This document shows positions 43,801 to 54,011 of a stretch of 64,000 nucleotides of DNA, in pieces. The translations under genes were made by a program, and so were the position numbers. Origin of the DNA: Flavobacterium cupreum (GTDB lineage Bacteria > Bacteroidota > Bacteroidia > Flavobacteriales > Flavobacteriaceae); NCBI RefSeq assembly GCF_003996965.1, contig NZ_QWDM01000006.1, positions 1-64,000 on the forward strand, given 5' to 3'. Positions within the stretch are counted from its first letter, which is position 1, and every line of letters starts with the position of its first letter. The notes under the pieces are model-generated. The model was not told the DNA's origin and ran no database searches. It worked only from the letters and a program-made list of their open reading frames with translations.

Positions 43801-46178
43801 TTGCAGGTTACCGAAAAATCATCGGAACTTTCAGAATAATTAATGTTCACATCCGTATCGAACAGGTGCGAAGCAAACCGGGCATAAATACCTGTAGGTA
43901 TCCATCGTTCACCAAGATTAAAATCCAGTTCTTCAAACTCAATTCGTCTTGGACGGGCTTCTTCTAGTACCGCAAGACTTGCTTTGGCCTGGGCATCATC
44001 GGGATTGTTTTCGATGTAGGTCCTTGCGTCCTGGGCTTTCTCCACTACGTTGCCTGCAATCCAGCGTTCGGCTATTTCATATTCCTTTCGCAATGGATTG
44101 TAGAAAATGCGTCCGTGCAGGGCTTCTTTCAAAGCATCGTCAGTCATTCCGCTGATTTCGGACATAAAGCCTAGATCCACGATTCCGTATTTGTTCAGGG
44201 ATGCCGCTAAGGCTTCTTCAGGATTGTCGGCTGCTATGGCTGGGGTAGAGAAACTTACAGGACGGTTGAATATATCGGCCTTGTGTACCACGCCGCCAAC
44301 AACACGTTCCAAATAAGGGATTTCCTTACCCGCACTGTCTGTCTTTATAAGCTTAATATTATCGGCACTGTTGAGATTGCCGTACCTTTTGGTGAAGGCA
44401 TCATATAGGCGGTTAAGATTTTCCCTTCCTTCTTTGTGCTCTCTCTGAAACTTCGCCTCTTTGGTATAAAGCTCCTGATAATTATCTCGTACAGCAATGT
44501 ACGCTTCGGCTCTTGCTTTCTGAGAGATTGGTAATTGTAGCGGATGGAATACAGCCGTACCGCCTAAAGTATCGACATCTTGCAGATGACCCACCCAGCC
44601 ATTGTCCGCCACAAGGCAGTCGTTTCGATGGAACGGTTGCAGTCCGCCACTATAAGGAGCAGGTTCGTAAATGGCTGGCTGAGCAGCTTGGTCATTCCCG
44701 CCAGAAAACGAAAACAAATCGCCTACGGCTTCTTGTTTTTGACTAATGAAAGCCGTATTGGTAACTGGAGGTGTGTAGGATTGATGCATCGCACTACTAA
44801 ACAGGTCAGGCTGGCGGCCTGTCGCACGCTTGATTTTATTAGTGCTCTGTTTTTTAGTTGTTGCAGCCCTTTTGGGTTCAGGAAGAACCGCTGCGGGCTC
44901 GTTTATATTTTCAAACAGGTCAAAAATGCTCAACTGCTTTAATTCCTGCGGATTTTCCCGATGGATGCTGACAGGTTCGATTACCCGAGGCGTTATGGGA
45001 ATTTGGATAACAGGCTCATCGTTGCGCTTGCCATTGTATAAATTCAAATTCAGGTGCTTGACAAAATCTTCGGAAAGCATTTGTTTAAGATCTTTAGCAA
45101 TTCCGTTAACGCCGTCTTTGTGGATGTAAATTAAAGCTGGCTGTCCATATGGGTCAGTAGCTAATTTACGGTCGGTATGCACAATCCTTGTACTGTCCTG
45201 AAACAAGGCATTGCCCGGAGTGTTGTTTTCCGTTTGCCTGCTTTGGCAAAACAGCTCTTCTGTTTCGCTCAGGCTTTGTTTTGCCGTATTCTTTTGCAGG
45301 ATGATCAGGTCGCTGCCAACTTCCGTACCCGCATATTCGGTAAACAGGTTATTGGGGAGCCGAACAGCTGAAACCAGATTGTTATCCTGCATCAAAGCCC
45401 TGCGTATTAGTTCGTTTTTTGGGCTGTTGAGAATACCCTGCGAGGTAATATAAGCCAGCAAGCCGCCCTCACGGAGCATATCAGCTCCTTTTAAAAAGAA
45501 ATAATTATGTATGCTTCGTGCAGCCTGCATTTTTGCTGTGTCTTTGCTTCGGGAATAGGAAAGATCGAATACGGAAGTATCGCCGAAAGGGATGTTGCTG
45601 GCGATTATATCATAGCTGTTTTGTTCCTTTTCGAGGATCTCCTCAAAACCACTGATTCGGATATCGTTTTGGGGATACAGCTGTCTTAAAATCCTGCCCG
45701 TCAGCAGATCCTTTTCATACGCAGTAATATTGAATTTTTGATTTTCTGAAAAGGATTGTATAAATGAGCCGATACCTGCGGACGGTTCAAGGAATTTATC
45801 GATGTCCAGACCATTCTCACGAAAGGTTTTGGAAATCGCATCTATGACCTGTGGTGGTGTATAAAAAGCCGTCAGTACTGAACTTTTCATACTATCCACA
45901 TACCTGTGGTATTGCTTATCGTCTTGCGAATTTTCCTTGAGCAGCTGGTGTAGTTCGCGGGTAATAGGAAAAAGGTCATGTTCGGTCTTTCTCCAATTAT
46001 TGATATCAATTTCATTTGCTATGGGGTTCAGAACGAATTTAAGACCGCCAAATCCGCTGTATTGCATCATTAGCAGTCTTTCGCCTGCGGTGGCTTGTCG
46101 TGCCTCCTTTTCCAGTTTAAAAGCAATTCGCAGAGCATCAATGTTCTGTTGGAGATGCTGCTTTTTATTGAAGCTCAT
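40860..46178 (-). CDS. Giant N6-DNA methylase / helicase fusion protein
   Basis: A 1772-residue protein. The N-terminal part is an N6-adenine methyltransferase-like domain ([14 protein letters not shown] around 136-150, then IASNIPFGD as the NPPF-like motif around 190). The central and C-terminal parts are an SF2 helicase: [18 protein letters not shown] as Walker A near 990, [14 protein letters not shown] as the DEAH-like box and [13 protein letters not shown] as motif VI. Coiled coils follow. This architecture recalls phage P1 DarB, an anti-restriction protein, so protection of incoming ICE DNA is a reasonable inference. It is common in Bacteroidota ICEs. Confidence 0.88.
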   Translation of the reverse strand: MSFNKKQHLQQNIDALRIAFKLEKEARQATAGERLLMMQYSGFGGLKFVLNPIANEIDINNWRKTEHDLFPITRELHQLLKENSQDDKQYHRYVDSMKSSVLTAFYTPPQVIDAISKTFRENGLDIDKFLEPSAGIGSFIQSFSENQKFNITAYEKDLLTGRILRQLYPQNDIRISGFEEILEKEQNSYDIIASNIPFGDTSVFDLSYSRSKDTAKMQAARSIHNYFFLKGADMLREGGLLAYITSQGILNSPKNELIRRALMQDNNLVSAVRLPNNLFTEYAGTEVGSDLIILQKNTAKQSLSETEELFCQSRQTENNTPGNALFQDSTRIVHTDRKLATDPYGQPALIYIHKDGVNGIAKDLKQMLSEDFVKHLNLNLYNGKRNDEPVIQIPITPRVIEPVSIHRENPQELKQLSIFDLFENINEPAAVLPEPKRAATTKKQSTNKIKRATGRQPDLFSSAMHQSYTPPVTNTAFISQKQEAVGDLFSFSGGNDQAAQPAIYEPAPYSGGLQPFHRNDCLVADNGWVGHLQDVDTLGGTAVFHPLQLPISQKARAEAYIAVRDNYQELYTKEAKFQREHKEGRENLNRLYDAFTKRYGNLNSADNIKLIKTDSAGKEIPYLERVVGGVVHKADIFNRPVSFSTPAIAADNPEEALAASLNKYGIVDLGFMSEISGMTDDALKEALHGRIFYNPLRKEYEIAERWIAGNVVEKAQDARTYIENNPDDAQAKASLAVLEEARPRRIEFEELDFNLGERWIPTGIYARFASHLFDTDVNINYSESSDDFSVTCNQQNVHIWDKYAVKAESRTFDGVALLKHALVNTTPDITKKIMVDGNEVKVRDMEAVQMANTKIDEIRTAFTDWLHAQNDAFKNRLTDQYNDTFNCFVRPNYEGTHQDFPGLDRKALGIKDLYSSQKDTVWMIKLNNGAICDHEVGAGKTLVMCTAAQEMKRLGLAHKPMIIGLKSNVHEIAEAYRTAYPHAKILFPGKEDFTPQKRLRIFGDIKNNDWDCVILTHDQFGMIPQSPEMQKEILKIELDSVERNLDALQSQGKEVTRGMLAGVIKRKENLEVKLKTLQHDIENRKDDVVDFKMMGIDHLFVDESHQFKNLMFNTRHSRVAGLGNVDGSQKAMNLLFAIRTIQERTNADMGATFLSGTTISNSLTELYLLFKYLRPKAMEKQGIHSFDAWAAIYARKTTDYEFSVANNIVAKERFRYFIKVPELAQFYSEITDYRTAKDIGIDRPEKNEVLYNIPPTPDQQMFIQKLMDFAKTGNATLLGRAPLSQSEEKAKMLIATDYARKMSLDMRMISGGYDDHPDSKASHCAANIAKYHNQYNAQKGTQFVFSDLGTYKPNEWNVYSEIKRKLVEDHGIASHEVRFIQEAKTDNQRKELIKGMNEGKIRVLFGSTGMLGTGVNAQKRAVAVHHLDTPWRPSDLAQRDGRAVRKGNDIAKHFADNKVDVIIYAVEKSLDSYKFNLLYNKQLFIDQLKNNSLGKRTIDEGSMDEKSGMNFSEYVAILSGNTDLLDKAKLEKQIAGLESEKQAFNRSKFSAKYKLEDFTELLDNAQSRLNRMSLDWENLQERIQKHSDGTIANPVLLDGLSTDADIQQIGTKLGQLADRTRTGGQYEEIGTLYGFTLLVKTEMSEKDGVDLRVNRFLIQGEGNIKYTYNNGLIAKDEKLAAMNFLNALEKLPGYMEQEKKKITEIQKDLPVLQEVINVTWSKENRLSELKTELAAVERKIQLSITPENTEQKETIELNGVQVMEKPAARLKT

Positions 46179-46602
46179 TTTCCTGTATCCATATTGCGAT
46201 GGTCCCGGTCACTTCGGTATAGAGTAAGTCAAACTCATAACCGTATGCGAAGTCATCAGTTAGCTTATATCTGGAGAAAACAGGCTCACAAACAGGGAAC
46301 ATTTTCAAGGCGAATGGTAGTAGTTCTTCGTCTGCCATTATCGTATCAAATTCATTGCAGACCACCTCAAAAACCGTATCGAATTTGGAGAAGTACAAGC
46401 CTTCAAAAAGGATATAATTTGCTATTTCAGTGCATTGCTCAATAATGTTTCCCGAACTAAATGCGCCCTGATAAGCATTGGCAGCCCACGAGGAACGTTG
46501 CTCAATAAACTTTTGGTCGTTTGCCTTTTCGGGAAAGCTGTTGTTAAGTAATTCTTGCAGTCGTAATCTAAAATACGATAGGTCTTTTTGCTGTGTATCC
46601 AT
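46165..46602 (-). CDS. DUF1896 family protein
   Basis: A 145-residue acidic soluble protein with the DUF1896 pattern ([20 protein letters not shown], then [17 protein letters not shown] and [19 protein letters not shown]). It overlaps the start of the methylase-helicase gene by 14 bases, which implies coupled translation. The pairing of DUF1896 with this helicase is usual in such ICEs. The function is not known. Confidence 0.85.
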   Translation of the reverse strand: MDTQQKDLSYFRLRLQELLNNSFPEKANDQKFIEQRSSWAANAYQGAFSSGNIIEQCTEIANYILFEGLYFSKFDTVFEVVCNEFDTIMADEELLPFALKMFPVCEPVFSRYKLTDDFAYGYEFDLLYTEVTGTIAIWIQENELQ

Positions 46603-46769
46603 ACTATAATTTTGTTTATAATTTTACCTGAAACTTAAAATTATAGAAGTAGATAAGAGCCTTTGACGAAGTTGAATGATTTGGCTTTGTGCGGCAGGAT
46701 TTGGCGCTAAAGATGCCTCTATAAATCCCGAAGAAAAAACAAAACCCTATGAATTATCAGAGGGTCTGT

Positions 46770-47651
46770 TTATGGGTGATTTAAGATTTGAAGCATCCTG
46801 CCGACCTCAATATCCATTCTCGAAAAGGCAAACCATTTTTTGCCCAGGTCTTTCAGTGATGCTCCGATATGATAAAGTTCGGTATCGTCAATAATTAAAA
46901 AGCGGTCGTGCGAATCTGATAAAATCTCAATCTCAATAGGAGGATATTGGCTGTTGTAACGCTGCAAATCTAATCGTAATTGATTGCTGATATTTTTGGT
47001 ATAGATTTTTGCAGTAACATTATTATTCCGTTTGTTCATTAAGGTCAATACTGTGTCATCCACATAATTATCCAGGAGGATAATGGAACTTCCAGCACTT
47101 CGGATAATATCCGATACAAAAGTGTGGGCATCGAAAACCTGCCCATTGTAGAAAACACCTTTTTCGTTGTGGAGCTTATCGCTTTCCAAAGCCTTAAAAA
47201 CCTCCTCAAATTTTCGATCGGTTTCCAATTGTTTCAGTTCAATCCTATCCAGACGATGAAATAGAGTGGCATTGCTGATAAGCATCCTGCGCATTTCTAC
47301 AAAGGCTTCCATAATCTCAACACTTATTTTAACGGCAATATCCGAACGGAGTATGGCAGAAGCCATTGCAATTCCTTGTTCTGTAAACACATAGGGCAAA
47401 TAACGTCTTCCGCCGTAACTTAAACTTGAGGTTCCAATTTGGAACCTCAAGTTATCGGCTTCCTCTTCGGTCAGTTGAAAACAAAAAGAAGCAGGAAACC
47501 TTTCAAAGTTTCTTTTTACAGCCTTGTTGAGGTTCTTTGTTTCCACCTGGTATAAGGAAGCCAGATGGCTGTCCAGCATCACTTGTTTGGCACGTACGGA
47601 ATAAATCAGACTTTTGATTTCCATTGTGCTAATGGTAGGCTTATTTTCCAT
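46770..47651 (-). CDS. ORF6N domain protein
   Basis: A 293-residue protein. The N-terminal ORF6N domain (KSLIYSVRAKQVMLDSHLAS, then NLNKAVKRNFERFPASF, and YLPYVFTEQGIAMASAIL) occupies about residues 12-100. It is a putative DNA-binding domain related to KilA-N and common in phages and ICEs. The C-terminal part (HDRFLIIDDTELYHIGASLK) has an HxRF/Lys pattern reminiscent of a degenerate phospholipase D-like motif. Its start overlaps the topB stop by one base. Confidence 0.88.
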   Translation of the reverse strand: MENKPTISTMEIKSLIYSVRAKQVMLDSHLASLYQVETKNLNKAVKRNFERFPASFCFQLTEEEADNLRFQIGTSSLSYGGRRYLPYVFTEQGIAMASAILRSDIAVKISVEIMEAFVEMRRMLISNATLFHRLDRIELKQLETDRKFEEVFKALESDKLHNEKGVFYNGQVFDAHTFVSDIIRSAGSSIILLDNYVDDTVLTLMNKRNNNVTAKIYTKNISNQLRLDLQRYNSQYPPIEIEILSDSHDRFLIIDDTELYHIGASLKDLGKKWFAFSRMDIEVGRMLQILNHP

Positions 47652-49735
47652 TACTTTTTATTGATTTTATTTTTGGCAAACTCAAAAGATGTTTTGTAAT
47701 CGTCATTCAACACGATATAAGCATCGAATTTCTTTCCTGCCCTGCTTTCCATTCCTTTGATAAGTGAGGTTTTCCTTCTATTTACTAGGCTTTCAATATC
47801 GGCTATGCCGATTTGTACGCCACATACATTCCGGAACTGGACCCAGCTGCAAACTTCATCGGGACACTTCACTATTTTATCACGGATAATTAGCCCGTGG
47901 CTTTTACATTTGGGGCAAGTGAGTTTAGGCAGGTTGTCGATGGCAATGGAAGTCTGCAGCAGTTCATTAGTAATAGATGAAGCATAGTTTTCCATTTCCT
48001 TTTGAAATGCACCGGCATCACCTTCATTGTTTTCTATTTTCTGCAAGGCAAGTTCCCATTCGGCGGTCATTGCCACATCTGCAATTTTCCTGTTTTTGAC
48101 CAGCTCATATACCAGCAAACCTTTTTCGGTCGGGATTAACGATTTTTTTTCTCGTTGGATATAAGTGCGGGCAAACAGGGTTTCAATAATCGCCGCCCTT
48201 GTAGCCGGAGTTCCGATACCGATATTTTGCAAGGCTTTGCGTTCTTCTTTATTTTCGATTTCCTTTCCGGCACTTTCCATAGCAGACAATAATCCTGCTT
48301 CGGTATAAAGCACAGGCGGTTTGGTTTTCTTTTCCAAAACAGAGGCTTCCCTTATTTTGAGTTCGTCGCCCTTTTTCAGTTCGGGCAGTTCTTCCATAAG
48401 TTCGACTTCTTCATCGGAGAAGCTCCCTTTGATAGAACGCCAACCAGGTTCAATTATCTTACAGCCTTTTATGGTAAAATCGTAATGCAATGCCTGTAAA
48501 GCAACATCAGTTATCTCCTTAATACAGGATTGTGAAAGGGCTTCGAGCAATCGAAAGGCAATCATGTCATACACCGCATTTTCCTTAGCATTCAGCATTG
48601 ACGGGATTTTATCTGTAATCAATAATCCATGATGGTCAGTTACACGTAAATCGTTCACGATACGTTTATTAAAACGGCCCCATTTCACTTGGGATAAGGT
48701 TTGTTTAATGTTTTCCTTATTTTGTAAAGTCCTTACGAGGCTGGGAATTTCGGCCCACATATCTTCAGGAATATATTTGCTTCCTGTACGTGGATAGGTA
48801 ATAAATTTCTTTTCATAGAGGCTTTGGGCAAGATTGAGCGTTTCTTCGGCGGACAAATTCAGCTTTTTGTTGGCTTCTTTTTGCAGTCCTGTGAGGTCGA
48901 ACAATAAAGGCGGCGGCTCTGTAATGCTTTTTGTTTCTACAAATATAACCGTTGCCATATCGCCTCGCTGAATGGCTTTCAGCGTATCACCGGCAAGTTT
49001 TTGGTCGTCCCATTTGGTTTTGGAAAGGCTTTTAAAAGCTGTTCCTGCTTTGCTATGCAATAATTGGATCTGCCAATAGTTTTTTACCGGGAAATTTTTG
49101 TTTTCTAAATATCGTTTGCATATTAGGGCGAGTGTTGGCGTTTGTACCCTGCCAAGCGAGTAAACTCCGTTGCCTGCGGCAATGGAGAGCGCCTGTGTAG
49201 CATTGATGCCCACCAGCCAATCGGCACGGCTTCTGCCTTGTGCCGCCTGATACAATCCGTCAAATTCTTTCCCGTCTTTGAGATTATCAAAACCTTGTTT
49301 AATGGCTTTTTCGGTAAGGGAGCTTATCCAAAGCCGTTCAAAGGGTTTGCTGCATCTGAGGTATTCATAAATGTACCTAAAAATGAGTTCCCCTTCTCGT
49401 CCTGCATCGGTAGCTACGATAATGCTGTCACTTTTATTAAATAGCTCTTTGATTACTTTGAGTTGTTTCAATGCTCCGCTATCAGCTGTATAAGTTTTAT
49501 CCTTTTTTACCTTACGAACAGTCAATATAAATGGGTTTGGAAGTATCGGCAGTGATGCTTTGTCAAATCCTGATATTCCGTAATCTTCTGGCATTCCCAA
49601 TCCTATAAGATGACCGAATGCCCAGGTAACAAAATAGCCGTTACCTGTAAGGTAGCCGTCCTTTTTATCGGATGCTCCCAAAAGTCCGGCTATTTCCCTT
49701 GCTACGCTTGGTTTTTCTGCAATTATTGTTTTCAT
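47651..49735 (-). CDS. topB: DNA topoisomerase III
   Basis: A 694-residue type IA topoisomerase. The Toprim domain begins with TIIAEKPSVAREIAGLLG, and DAGREGELIFRYIYEY carries the acidic residues. The active-site tyrosine is in KKFITYPRTGSKYIPEDM (about residue 310). The C-terminus has a zinc-finger-like CPKCKSHGLIIRD with the second Cys pair in CPDEVC. ICE-encoded TopB probably resolves DNA during transfer or excision. Confidence 0.94.
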   Translation of the reverse strand: MKTIIAEKPSVAREIAGLLGASDKKDGYLTGNGYFVTWAFGHLIGLGMPEDYGISGFDKASLPILPNPFILTVRKVKKDKTYTADSGALKQLKVIKELFNKSDSIIVATDAGREGELIFRYIYEYLRCSKPFERLWISSLTEKAIKQGFDNLKDGKEFDGLYQAAQGRSRADWLVGINATQALSIAAGNGVYSLGRVQTPTLALICKRYLENKNFPVKNYWQIQLLHSKAGTAFKSLSKTKWDDQKLAGDTLKAIQRGDMATVIFVETKSITEPPPLLFDLTGLQKEANKKLNLSAEETLNLAQSLYEKKFITYPRTGSKYIPEDMWAEIPSLVRTLQNKENIKQTLSQVKWGRFNKRIVNDLRVTDHHGLLITDKIPSMLNAKENAVYDMIAFRLLEALSQSCIKEITDVALQALHYDFTIKGCKIIEPGWRSIKGSFSDEEVELMEELPELKKGDELKIREASVLEKKTKPPVLYTEAGLLSAMESAGKEIENKEERKALQNIGIGTPATRAAIIETLFARTYIQREKKSLIPTEKGLLVYELVKNRKIADVAMTAEWELALQKIENNEGDAGAFQKEMENYASSITNELLQTSIAIDNLPKLTCPKCKSHGLIIRDKIVKCPDEVCSWVQFRNVCGVQIGIADIESLVNRRKTSLIKGMESRAGKKFDAYIVLNDDYKTSFEFAKNKINKK

Positions 49736-49740
49736 ACATC

Positions 49741-51195
49741 TTACATTTTACGTCCTCTGGATTTGGCAGGTGCGTCGGATGCCTCCTGTTGTTCCTGTTG
49801 CTTTCTGTTGTTGGCATTTGTTTGGCCAGATTCCAGGGGCTCTTTGATATTCTTGGTTGCCTCATTGGTTTTGCCTTCTGAATTGACGGCAGTCTGCGTT
49901 TTATGTGCTTCTGTAGGTTTGGCCTGTTCCTTAATCTTGTCCGGATTTTGGAAAGAAAAATCCGTTTTATTGGTTTGCTTGTTGAAAGTGATATAGCCAT
50001 TGTATTCCTTTCCGTTCTTATCAACCAATCCGCTTACATAAACCGTCTGGCCATCTTTGAACTTTTGGTATTGCTCCTTGTCCAGCTCTTTGTCCCTGAA
50101 GATTTTCGGAACTTCGTGCGATTGGTTTTGCTGGTTGTCCTGCGACTGTTTGTTGGGGTTGTTCCTGTCGAACTGGAACTCTACAAAGCGTTTGTCTGCA
50201 TTAAATTGTACGGTTGCATCGAACTGAGTTCCTTTCTTGGAAATCATTCCTTCTAAATAAAGCGGCTTGCCCTCCATTAAGGTTTGCTTCTGCTCATTAT
50301 TAAGTTTTACACCTTTGAGCTCGTCAGGGATTTTGATGAACTCAGTTCGTAATGCCACCAGCTCATTGGTGAGCCTGTCCACACTGATAATAGAGGGAAT
50401 GGTCTCTCCTGGATTTTTGGAATTGGCCAGATTGACCACACGCCCCATATTGCCTGTTTCGAGCAGGTTGTTCTTGTCTGCCTGGCTGAAGCTATGCCCG
50501 AAAAACTCAAAGTTCAGGTTGGGCTCTTTGCGGATTCCGTGAATGGCAACGACTACCTGTCCGTCGTCATTCGACTGCAGGGATAATCGGGCATCCATTC
50601 TTGTAACCGCGGTTCCCAAATTTAGGCTTACAGGTACAAGCTCATTTGTCTTGTAACCTTTAAGCAGCGGGTCGAGCAGGTTCATTTTTTCAAGTTTTTC
50701 TTTACTTAATCCCAAGTTGTTCATGGTTTCCCAATCAATCTGTTCCGGTTTGTATTTATATTCATTTTTGTCCGGGGTGGTCTGCGTTGTTTCCATAGTA
50801 TTTTTATTTTCTTGTTTATGATTCTCTTTTACTTCTGTCTTCACTTCGTGCTGCTTCAATAGCTTATCCCCCTCAGGCGTTGGGTGATCTACCTGTTTTT
50901 GCATTTCTTTTGCAAGATTAATAGTCAATGGTGCGGGAATTTTGAAGAAGGAAAAATTGGTAGGGTTCTTCAGCTGGCTGAAAAAATTGGAAAAGAAGTT
51001 GGAAAATAAATCCCCTTGCTTATCCACCCGCATGAACTGGTTCTGGTTTTTTTTTGTAGGTTCAACAGTTTCCAGTTTTCCATTTTCGTCAATGCCCTTT
51101 ACAGCCATAATTTTCATTTTTTCCTTGTCCAGTACTAATAATATGTCCGATAGCTGTTCGGGCATTTCCGGTTTATTTGTTTTTTCTTCGCTCAT
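49741..51195 (-). CDS. DUF3945 domain protein
   Basis: A 484-residue, highly charged, glutamine-rich cytoplasmic protein. The N-terminal part (LSDILLVLDKEKMKIMAVKG) and two DUF3945 repeats (about residues 300-345 and 375-425, each with a GxxxxYLEGMISKKGTQFDAT- or TVYVSGLVDKNGKEYNGYI-type pattern) are visible. The C-terminus is disordered and basic. It is a standard ICE gene upstream of topB, 5 bases apart, with an unknown role. Confidence 0.85.
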   Translation of the reverse strand: MSEEKTNKPEMPEQLSDILLVLDKEKMKIMAVKGIDENGKLETVEPTKKNQNQFMRVDKQGDLFSNFFSNFFSQLKNPTNFSFFKIPAPLTINLAKEMQKQVDHPTPEGDKLLKQHEVKTEVKENHKQENKNTMETTQTTPDKNEYKYKPEQIDWETMNNLGLSKEKLEKMNLLDPLLKGYKTNELVPVSLNLGTAVTRMDARLSLQSNDDGQVVVAIHGIRKEPNLNFEFFGHSFSQADKNNLLETGNMGRVVNLANSKNPGETIPSIISVDRLTNELVALRTEFIKIPDELKGVKLNNEQKQTLMEGKPLYLEGMISKKGTQFDATVQFNADKRFVEFQFDRNNPNKQSQDNQQNQSHEVPKIFRDKELDKEQYQKFKDGQTVYVSGLVDKNGKEYNGYITFNKQTNKTDFSFQNPDKIKEQAKPTEAHKTQTAVNSEGKTNEATKNIKEPLESGQTNANNRKQQEQQEASDAPAKSRGRKM

Positions 51196-51278
51196 AATCT
51201 AAAAATTTAAAGTTTACTGTCGAAATTAGAATAGGAATTATCTTTCTAGTGTTAAATGGCTTACGCTGGCATTATTTG

Positions 51279-51587
51279 TCACTTGCTGGCTTTTGCTTTG
51301 GGCACAGGAGCGGTAAAACTTTCCCTGACGAACTCGTGAATATCTGAGAGCTTATAGTAAATTTTCCCGCTGATTGTATAATAGGGCAGCCGGCCTTTCG
51401 AGCGGTATCTTTGCAGTGATCGTAAACTTATCTTGAGCATTTGAAGAACATCCTGATTGTCCAGAAACTCTTCTCCATCAACAGCAGTATGCTGATTCTT
51501 ACTTCTGCTTACAGCTTCCATAAGGATGTCGAACCGCTCCATGATCCGGTCCATCCACGCCGTGAATTCAATTCTATCTATATTCAT
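51279..51587 (-). CDS. Excisionase-like helix-turn-helix protein
   Basis: The ATG at 51587 gives 102 residues (MNIDRIEFTAWMDRIMERFD). The middle has a MerR/Xis-type winged helix (FLDNQDVLQMLKISLRSLQR, then YRSKGRLPYYTISGKIYYK). This protein occupies the position of Xis2c-like excision factors of CTnDOT, between rteC and the exc-region genes. A reading from 51647 adds 20 residues that overlap a palindromic site. The inverted repeat upstream suggests regulation by RteC. Confidence 0.85.
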   Translation of the reverse strand: MNIDRIEFTAWMDRIMERFDILMEAVSRSKNQHTAVDGEEFLDNQDVLQMLKISLRSLQRYRSKGRLPYYTISGKIYYKLSDIHEFVRESFTAPVPKAKASK

Positions 51588-51639
51588 AGTCCCTTTTTTT
51601 GATTTAACACCACAAAATTGAGACATGAAAAAAGTATTT

Positions 51640-51665
51640 TCTGCCAAGTCCTGCCCATTGGCAGA
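51640..51665. promoter_or_regulatory. Inverted repeat upstream of the excisionase-like gene
   Basis: TCTGCCAA (51640-51647) and TTGGCAGA (51658-51665) form an inverted repeat with a 10-base spacer, 53-78 bases upstream of the start codon. The half-sites are identical to those of the palindrome at 51755-51770. In CTnDOT, RteC binds inverted-repeat half-sites upstream of the excision gene promoter, so this is a candidate RteC site. Confidence 0.6.
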
Positions 51666-51754
51666 GACGATTTTTTAACCAACAAAAGCACTATTTGTGC
51701 TGGAAAACAAATTTTAGAGTAGATTAATTGGACACTAGACAAGGGATTTTAGCT

Positions 51755-51770
51755 TCTGCCAATTGGCAGA
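51755..51770. promoter_or_regulatory. 16-bp perfect palindrome TCTGCCAATTGGCAGA
   Basis: The two half-sites TCTGCCAA and TTGGCAGA meet without a spacer. It lies between the rteC terminator and the excisionase-like gene. Since the same half-sites recur at 51640-51665 with a 10-base spacer, one protein may bind both with different geometry. Confidence 0.6.
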
Positions 51771-51783
51771 TATGGGCAATAAA

Positions 51784-51808
51784 AAAGCAGTGCCTTTGGC
51801 ACTGCTTT
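51784..51808 (-). terminator. rteC terminator
   Basis: AAAGCAGTGCC and GGCACTGCTTT form an 11-bp perfect stem with a three-base loop. On the minus strand six T follow directly. It is 25 bases after the rteC stop codon. Confidence 0.85.
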
Positions 51809-51832
51809 AAGTAAAGCGATCTATTGTCAAAC

Positions 51833-52675
51833 CTACAGTTCTTTATCCATATATTGTTCCAATGACAACTTAAGATGATCAAGAAATGATGTTCTTGTCC
51901 CAGCCCTGTCTTTCATCCGGTGAAAGGAATGATGCACATCGCCGAGCGGTACGCGAAAAAGTATTTGAAAGACAAGCGTAATTTTGCGGATACCAATTTT
52001 TCCATTCGATATCACTCCCGAAGCGTAGAGCGCATATATGAGTTCGATAAGCGCATTTTTAGAATCTGTCCAGAAAATATCCTTTGTGGACTCAGGGTTA
52101 TTTAATAAAGAGCCTGAATGCTCTTCCGGGTTTATTTTCGTTAGCAGATAAGTATAAATTAATTCATTGGCCATAATCCTGGCAACTTTAGAATCATAAT
52201 AGGTAGAAAACTGGTTGTCTATCTCAAAAACATAACTGTTGAGCCCGTCCCTGTAATTAATCTTTCCCCTCGTGAAATATTCCTCATCACGGTCGCTTCT
52301 TCCCGACCTATAATAGCGATAAAAATGAGATCCGCAGATATGTTCTTTAAATTCCTGCTTGAGCTGCCCAAGCTGGCTAGCGAAAAATTTCTGGTACATC
52401 TTGCCGTCCTTTACAGGGCAGACTGTCTCGATTCGAAATATTTTGTTATAATAAATCAATTGTCCTAAAATCTGAGGCTTGATATCGCGGAAAAATTCTA
52501 TTTCCTCTGCTGGGGTTTTAAATCCTTCCTTTAGAATGTAGTCCCGGGTGGTATTGAGCAGTTCTTTGAGATAGAGTGTCATTTGGTAAGCCTCATCGAT
52601 GAGATGGGAAGTTTCCCGCGAAACTTGATCTTCTTTAATACGGATTTCGGAAATAATTGCATTCAGTGATTTCAT
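51833..52675 (-). CDS. rteC: RteC family regulator
   Basis: A 280-residue protein matching RteC: the N-terminal helical part has LLNTTRDYILKEGFKTPAEE, followed by FFRDIKPQILGQLIYYNKIF, CGSHFYRYYRSGRSDRDEEY and LIYTYLLTKINPEE. RteC activates the excision operon in CTnDOT. Here rteA and rteB are not adjacent; an AraC-type regulator stands in their place. The gene ends with a clean terminator. Confidence 0.9.
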   Translation of the reverse strand: MKSLNAIISEIRIKEDQVSRETSHLIDEAYQMTLYLKELLNTTRDYILKEGFKTPAEEIEFFRDIKPQILGQLIYYNKIFRIETVCPVKDGKMYQKFFASQLGQLKQEFKEHICGSHFYRYYRSGRSDRDEEYFTRGKINYRDGLNSYVFEIDNQFSTYYDSKVARIMANELIYTYLLTKINPEEHSGSLLNNPESTKDIFWTDSKNALIELIYALYASGVISNGKIGIRKITLVFQILFRVPLGDVHHSFHRMKDRAGTRTSFLDHLKLSLEQYMDKEL

Positions 52676-52848
52676 AGCTCATATGGTTTTAATGTAATAC
52701 CTTTCAAAAAAACTTATGGACTATATAAACATTACTGTGCTTACTGACAAATACATGCTATACGATTAAGATGGGGCTATTCACAAGCAAATCAATTATG
52801 AAATGATATTACGGTTCAGTAGATTTACAGTTGTATTGTAAGAACGGA

Positions 52849-53697
52849 TTAAAATTTTAGGTTATGGCGATATTGGGTTGGGGTTAATTTGGTGTGTTTT
52901 TTAAAAAAATTGCTGAAAGATTGAGGATTTCTAAAATTCAAATGCTCGCCGATCTTATTAATGGCTAGAGTTTTGTCTTCAAGCAATACATATGCTTCTG
53001 ATACGATAGCCATCTCAATATATTGTTTGAGAGGCATGCCGATTATTTGACGGACAGCCTTGCCCAGGTAGCCCCTGCTGATATATAAAGAATTAGCATA
53101 AAAACTTACCTCATGGTGTACTCTGCAGTGCTGCCGGACCAGTGTCATGAAGCCCATAACGATTTTTTCCCTGCGGTAGTGGACTGCAGTTATATTTTCG
53201 CTGTGCTTATAGCATAACGCGCTAAATTCATAGAGTATAAGGTTGACATAGAGCAGCACCATTTCTTCCTGAAAAATGCTGTCCCTACTGGAAATCTTTT
53301 TCTTAAGAAATCCAAAGACCTGTATCAGGTAGCTCATTTCAGTCTGCGTAAGTGATATTACAGAAGGCAGATAGCCGGCTAGAACTTCTATATATCCGAT
53401 ACCGGATCGTGAAAACCTGTTGGTGATGGCAAAATCCCTTTTACAGGACATAAAGCAGACCCTCACGGAAGATGTCAGCTTAATGACCTCAGCCGTTCTG
53501 GGAACTGCATACATATCTCCTCGGTAAAGTGAAACAGTTGAAGTTCCGTCCATAAAGTATATAGTGCCGGAGAGTACTATAATCAAAGAAAACCAGTCTG
53601 GATTCAGCCGGGTTCTGCAGGCCTTCACAGATTTAAAACCGGCAAGATGCAGGACTTTTAATTCCTTTTGCCAGCGTCCATTTTTTAAGGTGTCCAA
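52849..53697 (-). CDS. AraC family regulator near rteC
   Basis: A 282-residue protein. The N-terminal 150 residues are a sensor-like cupin domain (NPDWFSLIIVLSGTIYFMDG). The C-terminal AraC domain (YISRGYLGKAVRQIIGMPLK, NKIGEHLNFRNPQSFSNFFK) has both helix-turn-helix units. This type, found in many Bacteroidota ICEs next to rteC, may respond to an inducer and control transfer. About 170 bases separate it from rteC. Confidence 0.85.
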   Translation of the reverse strand: MDTLKNGRWQKELKVLHLAGFKSVKACRTRLNPDWFSLIIVLSGTIYFMDGTSTVSLYRGDMYAVPRTAEVIKLTSSVRVCFMSCKRDFAITNRFSRSGIGYIEVLAGYLPSVISLTQTEMSYLIQVFGFLKKKISSRDSIFQEEMVLLYVNLILYEFSALCYKHSENITAVHYRREKIVMGFMTLVRQHCRVHHEVSFYANSLYISRGYLGKAVRQIIGMPLKQYIEMAIVSEAYVLLEDKTLAINKIGEHLNFRNPQSFSNFFKKHTKLTPTQYRHNLKF

Positions 53698-53747
53698 AAT
53701 GTTATTATTTTTTATTAATAAAATGCACTGAAAGCGTCTGTGCTTGG

Positions 53748-54011
53748 TCAGCTATTTTTTGTATAGCAGGAGCATAGGGCTGTAAAGACAAATAGGATAT
53801 TGAATAGCACAGGAATTAGTAAAACATAAACAAAGTCGTGTGGATCGGAGCTCTTAAGCCCCCCGTCAGCGAGATAACCCACCATTTCATCATAGTTCAG
53901 AAGATCTATGATGAAATAAAGGCTACCTACATTCACTGTTATGAGCAGAAAACTTGCAGTTATAGCAAAAGCTCTCTCATAACGTTCCAGCAGAATATTT
54001 ATCCAGTTCAC
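53748..54011 (-). CDS. Small membrane protein translationally coupled to lipoprotein
   Basis: I choose GTG at 54011, which overlaps the TGA stop of the upstream lipoprotein gene (GTGA). It gives 87 residues with two transmembrane helices (FAITASFLLITVNVGSLYFII and FVYVLLIPVLFNILFVFTAL) and a short Cys-containing tail. A longer frame starting at 54092 would overlap the lipoprotein by 85 bases. No family is recognised. Confidence 0.65.
   Translation of the reverse strand: MNWINILLERYERAFAITASFLLITVNVGSLYFIIDLLNYDEMVGYLADGGLKSSDPHDFVYVLLIPVLFNILFVFTALCSCYTKNS

Noticed and set aside
46676..46894. 72-codon plus-strand frame
   Set aside because: It overlaps the 3' end of the ORF6N gene in antisense and has no family features; it is a shadow.
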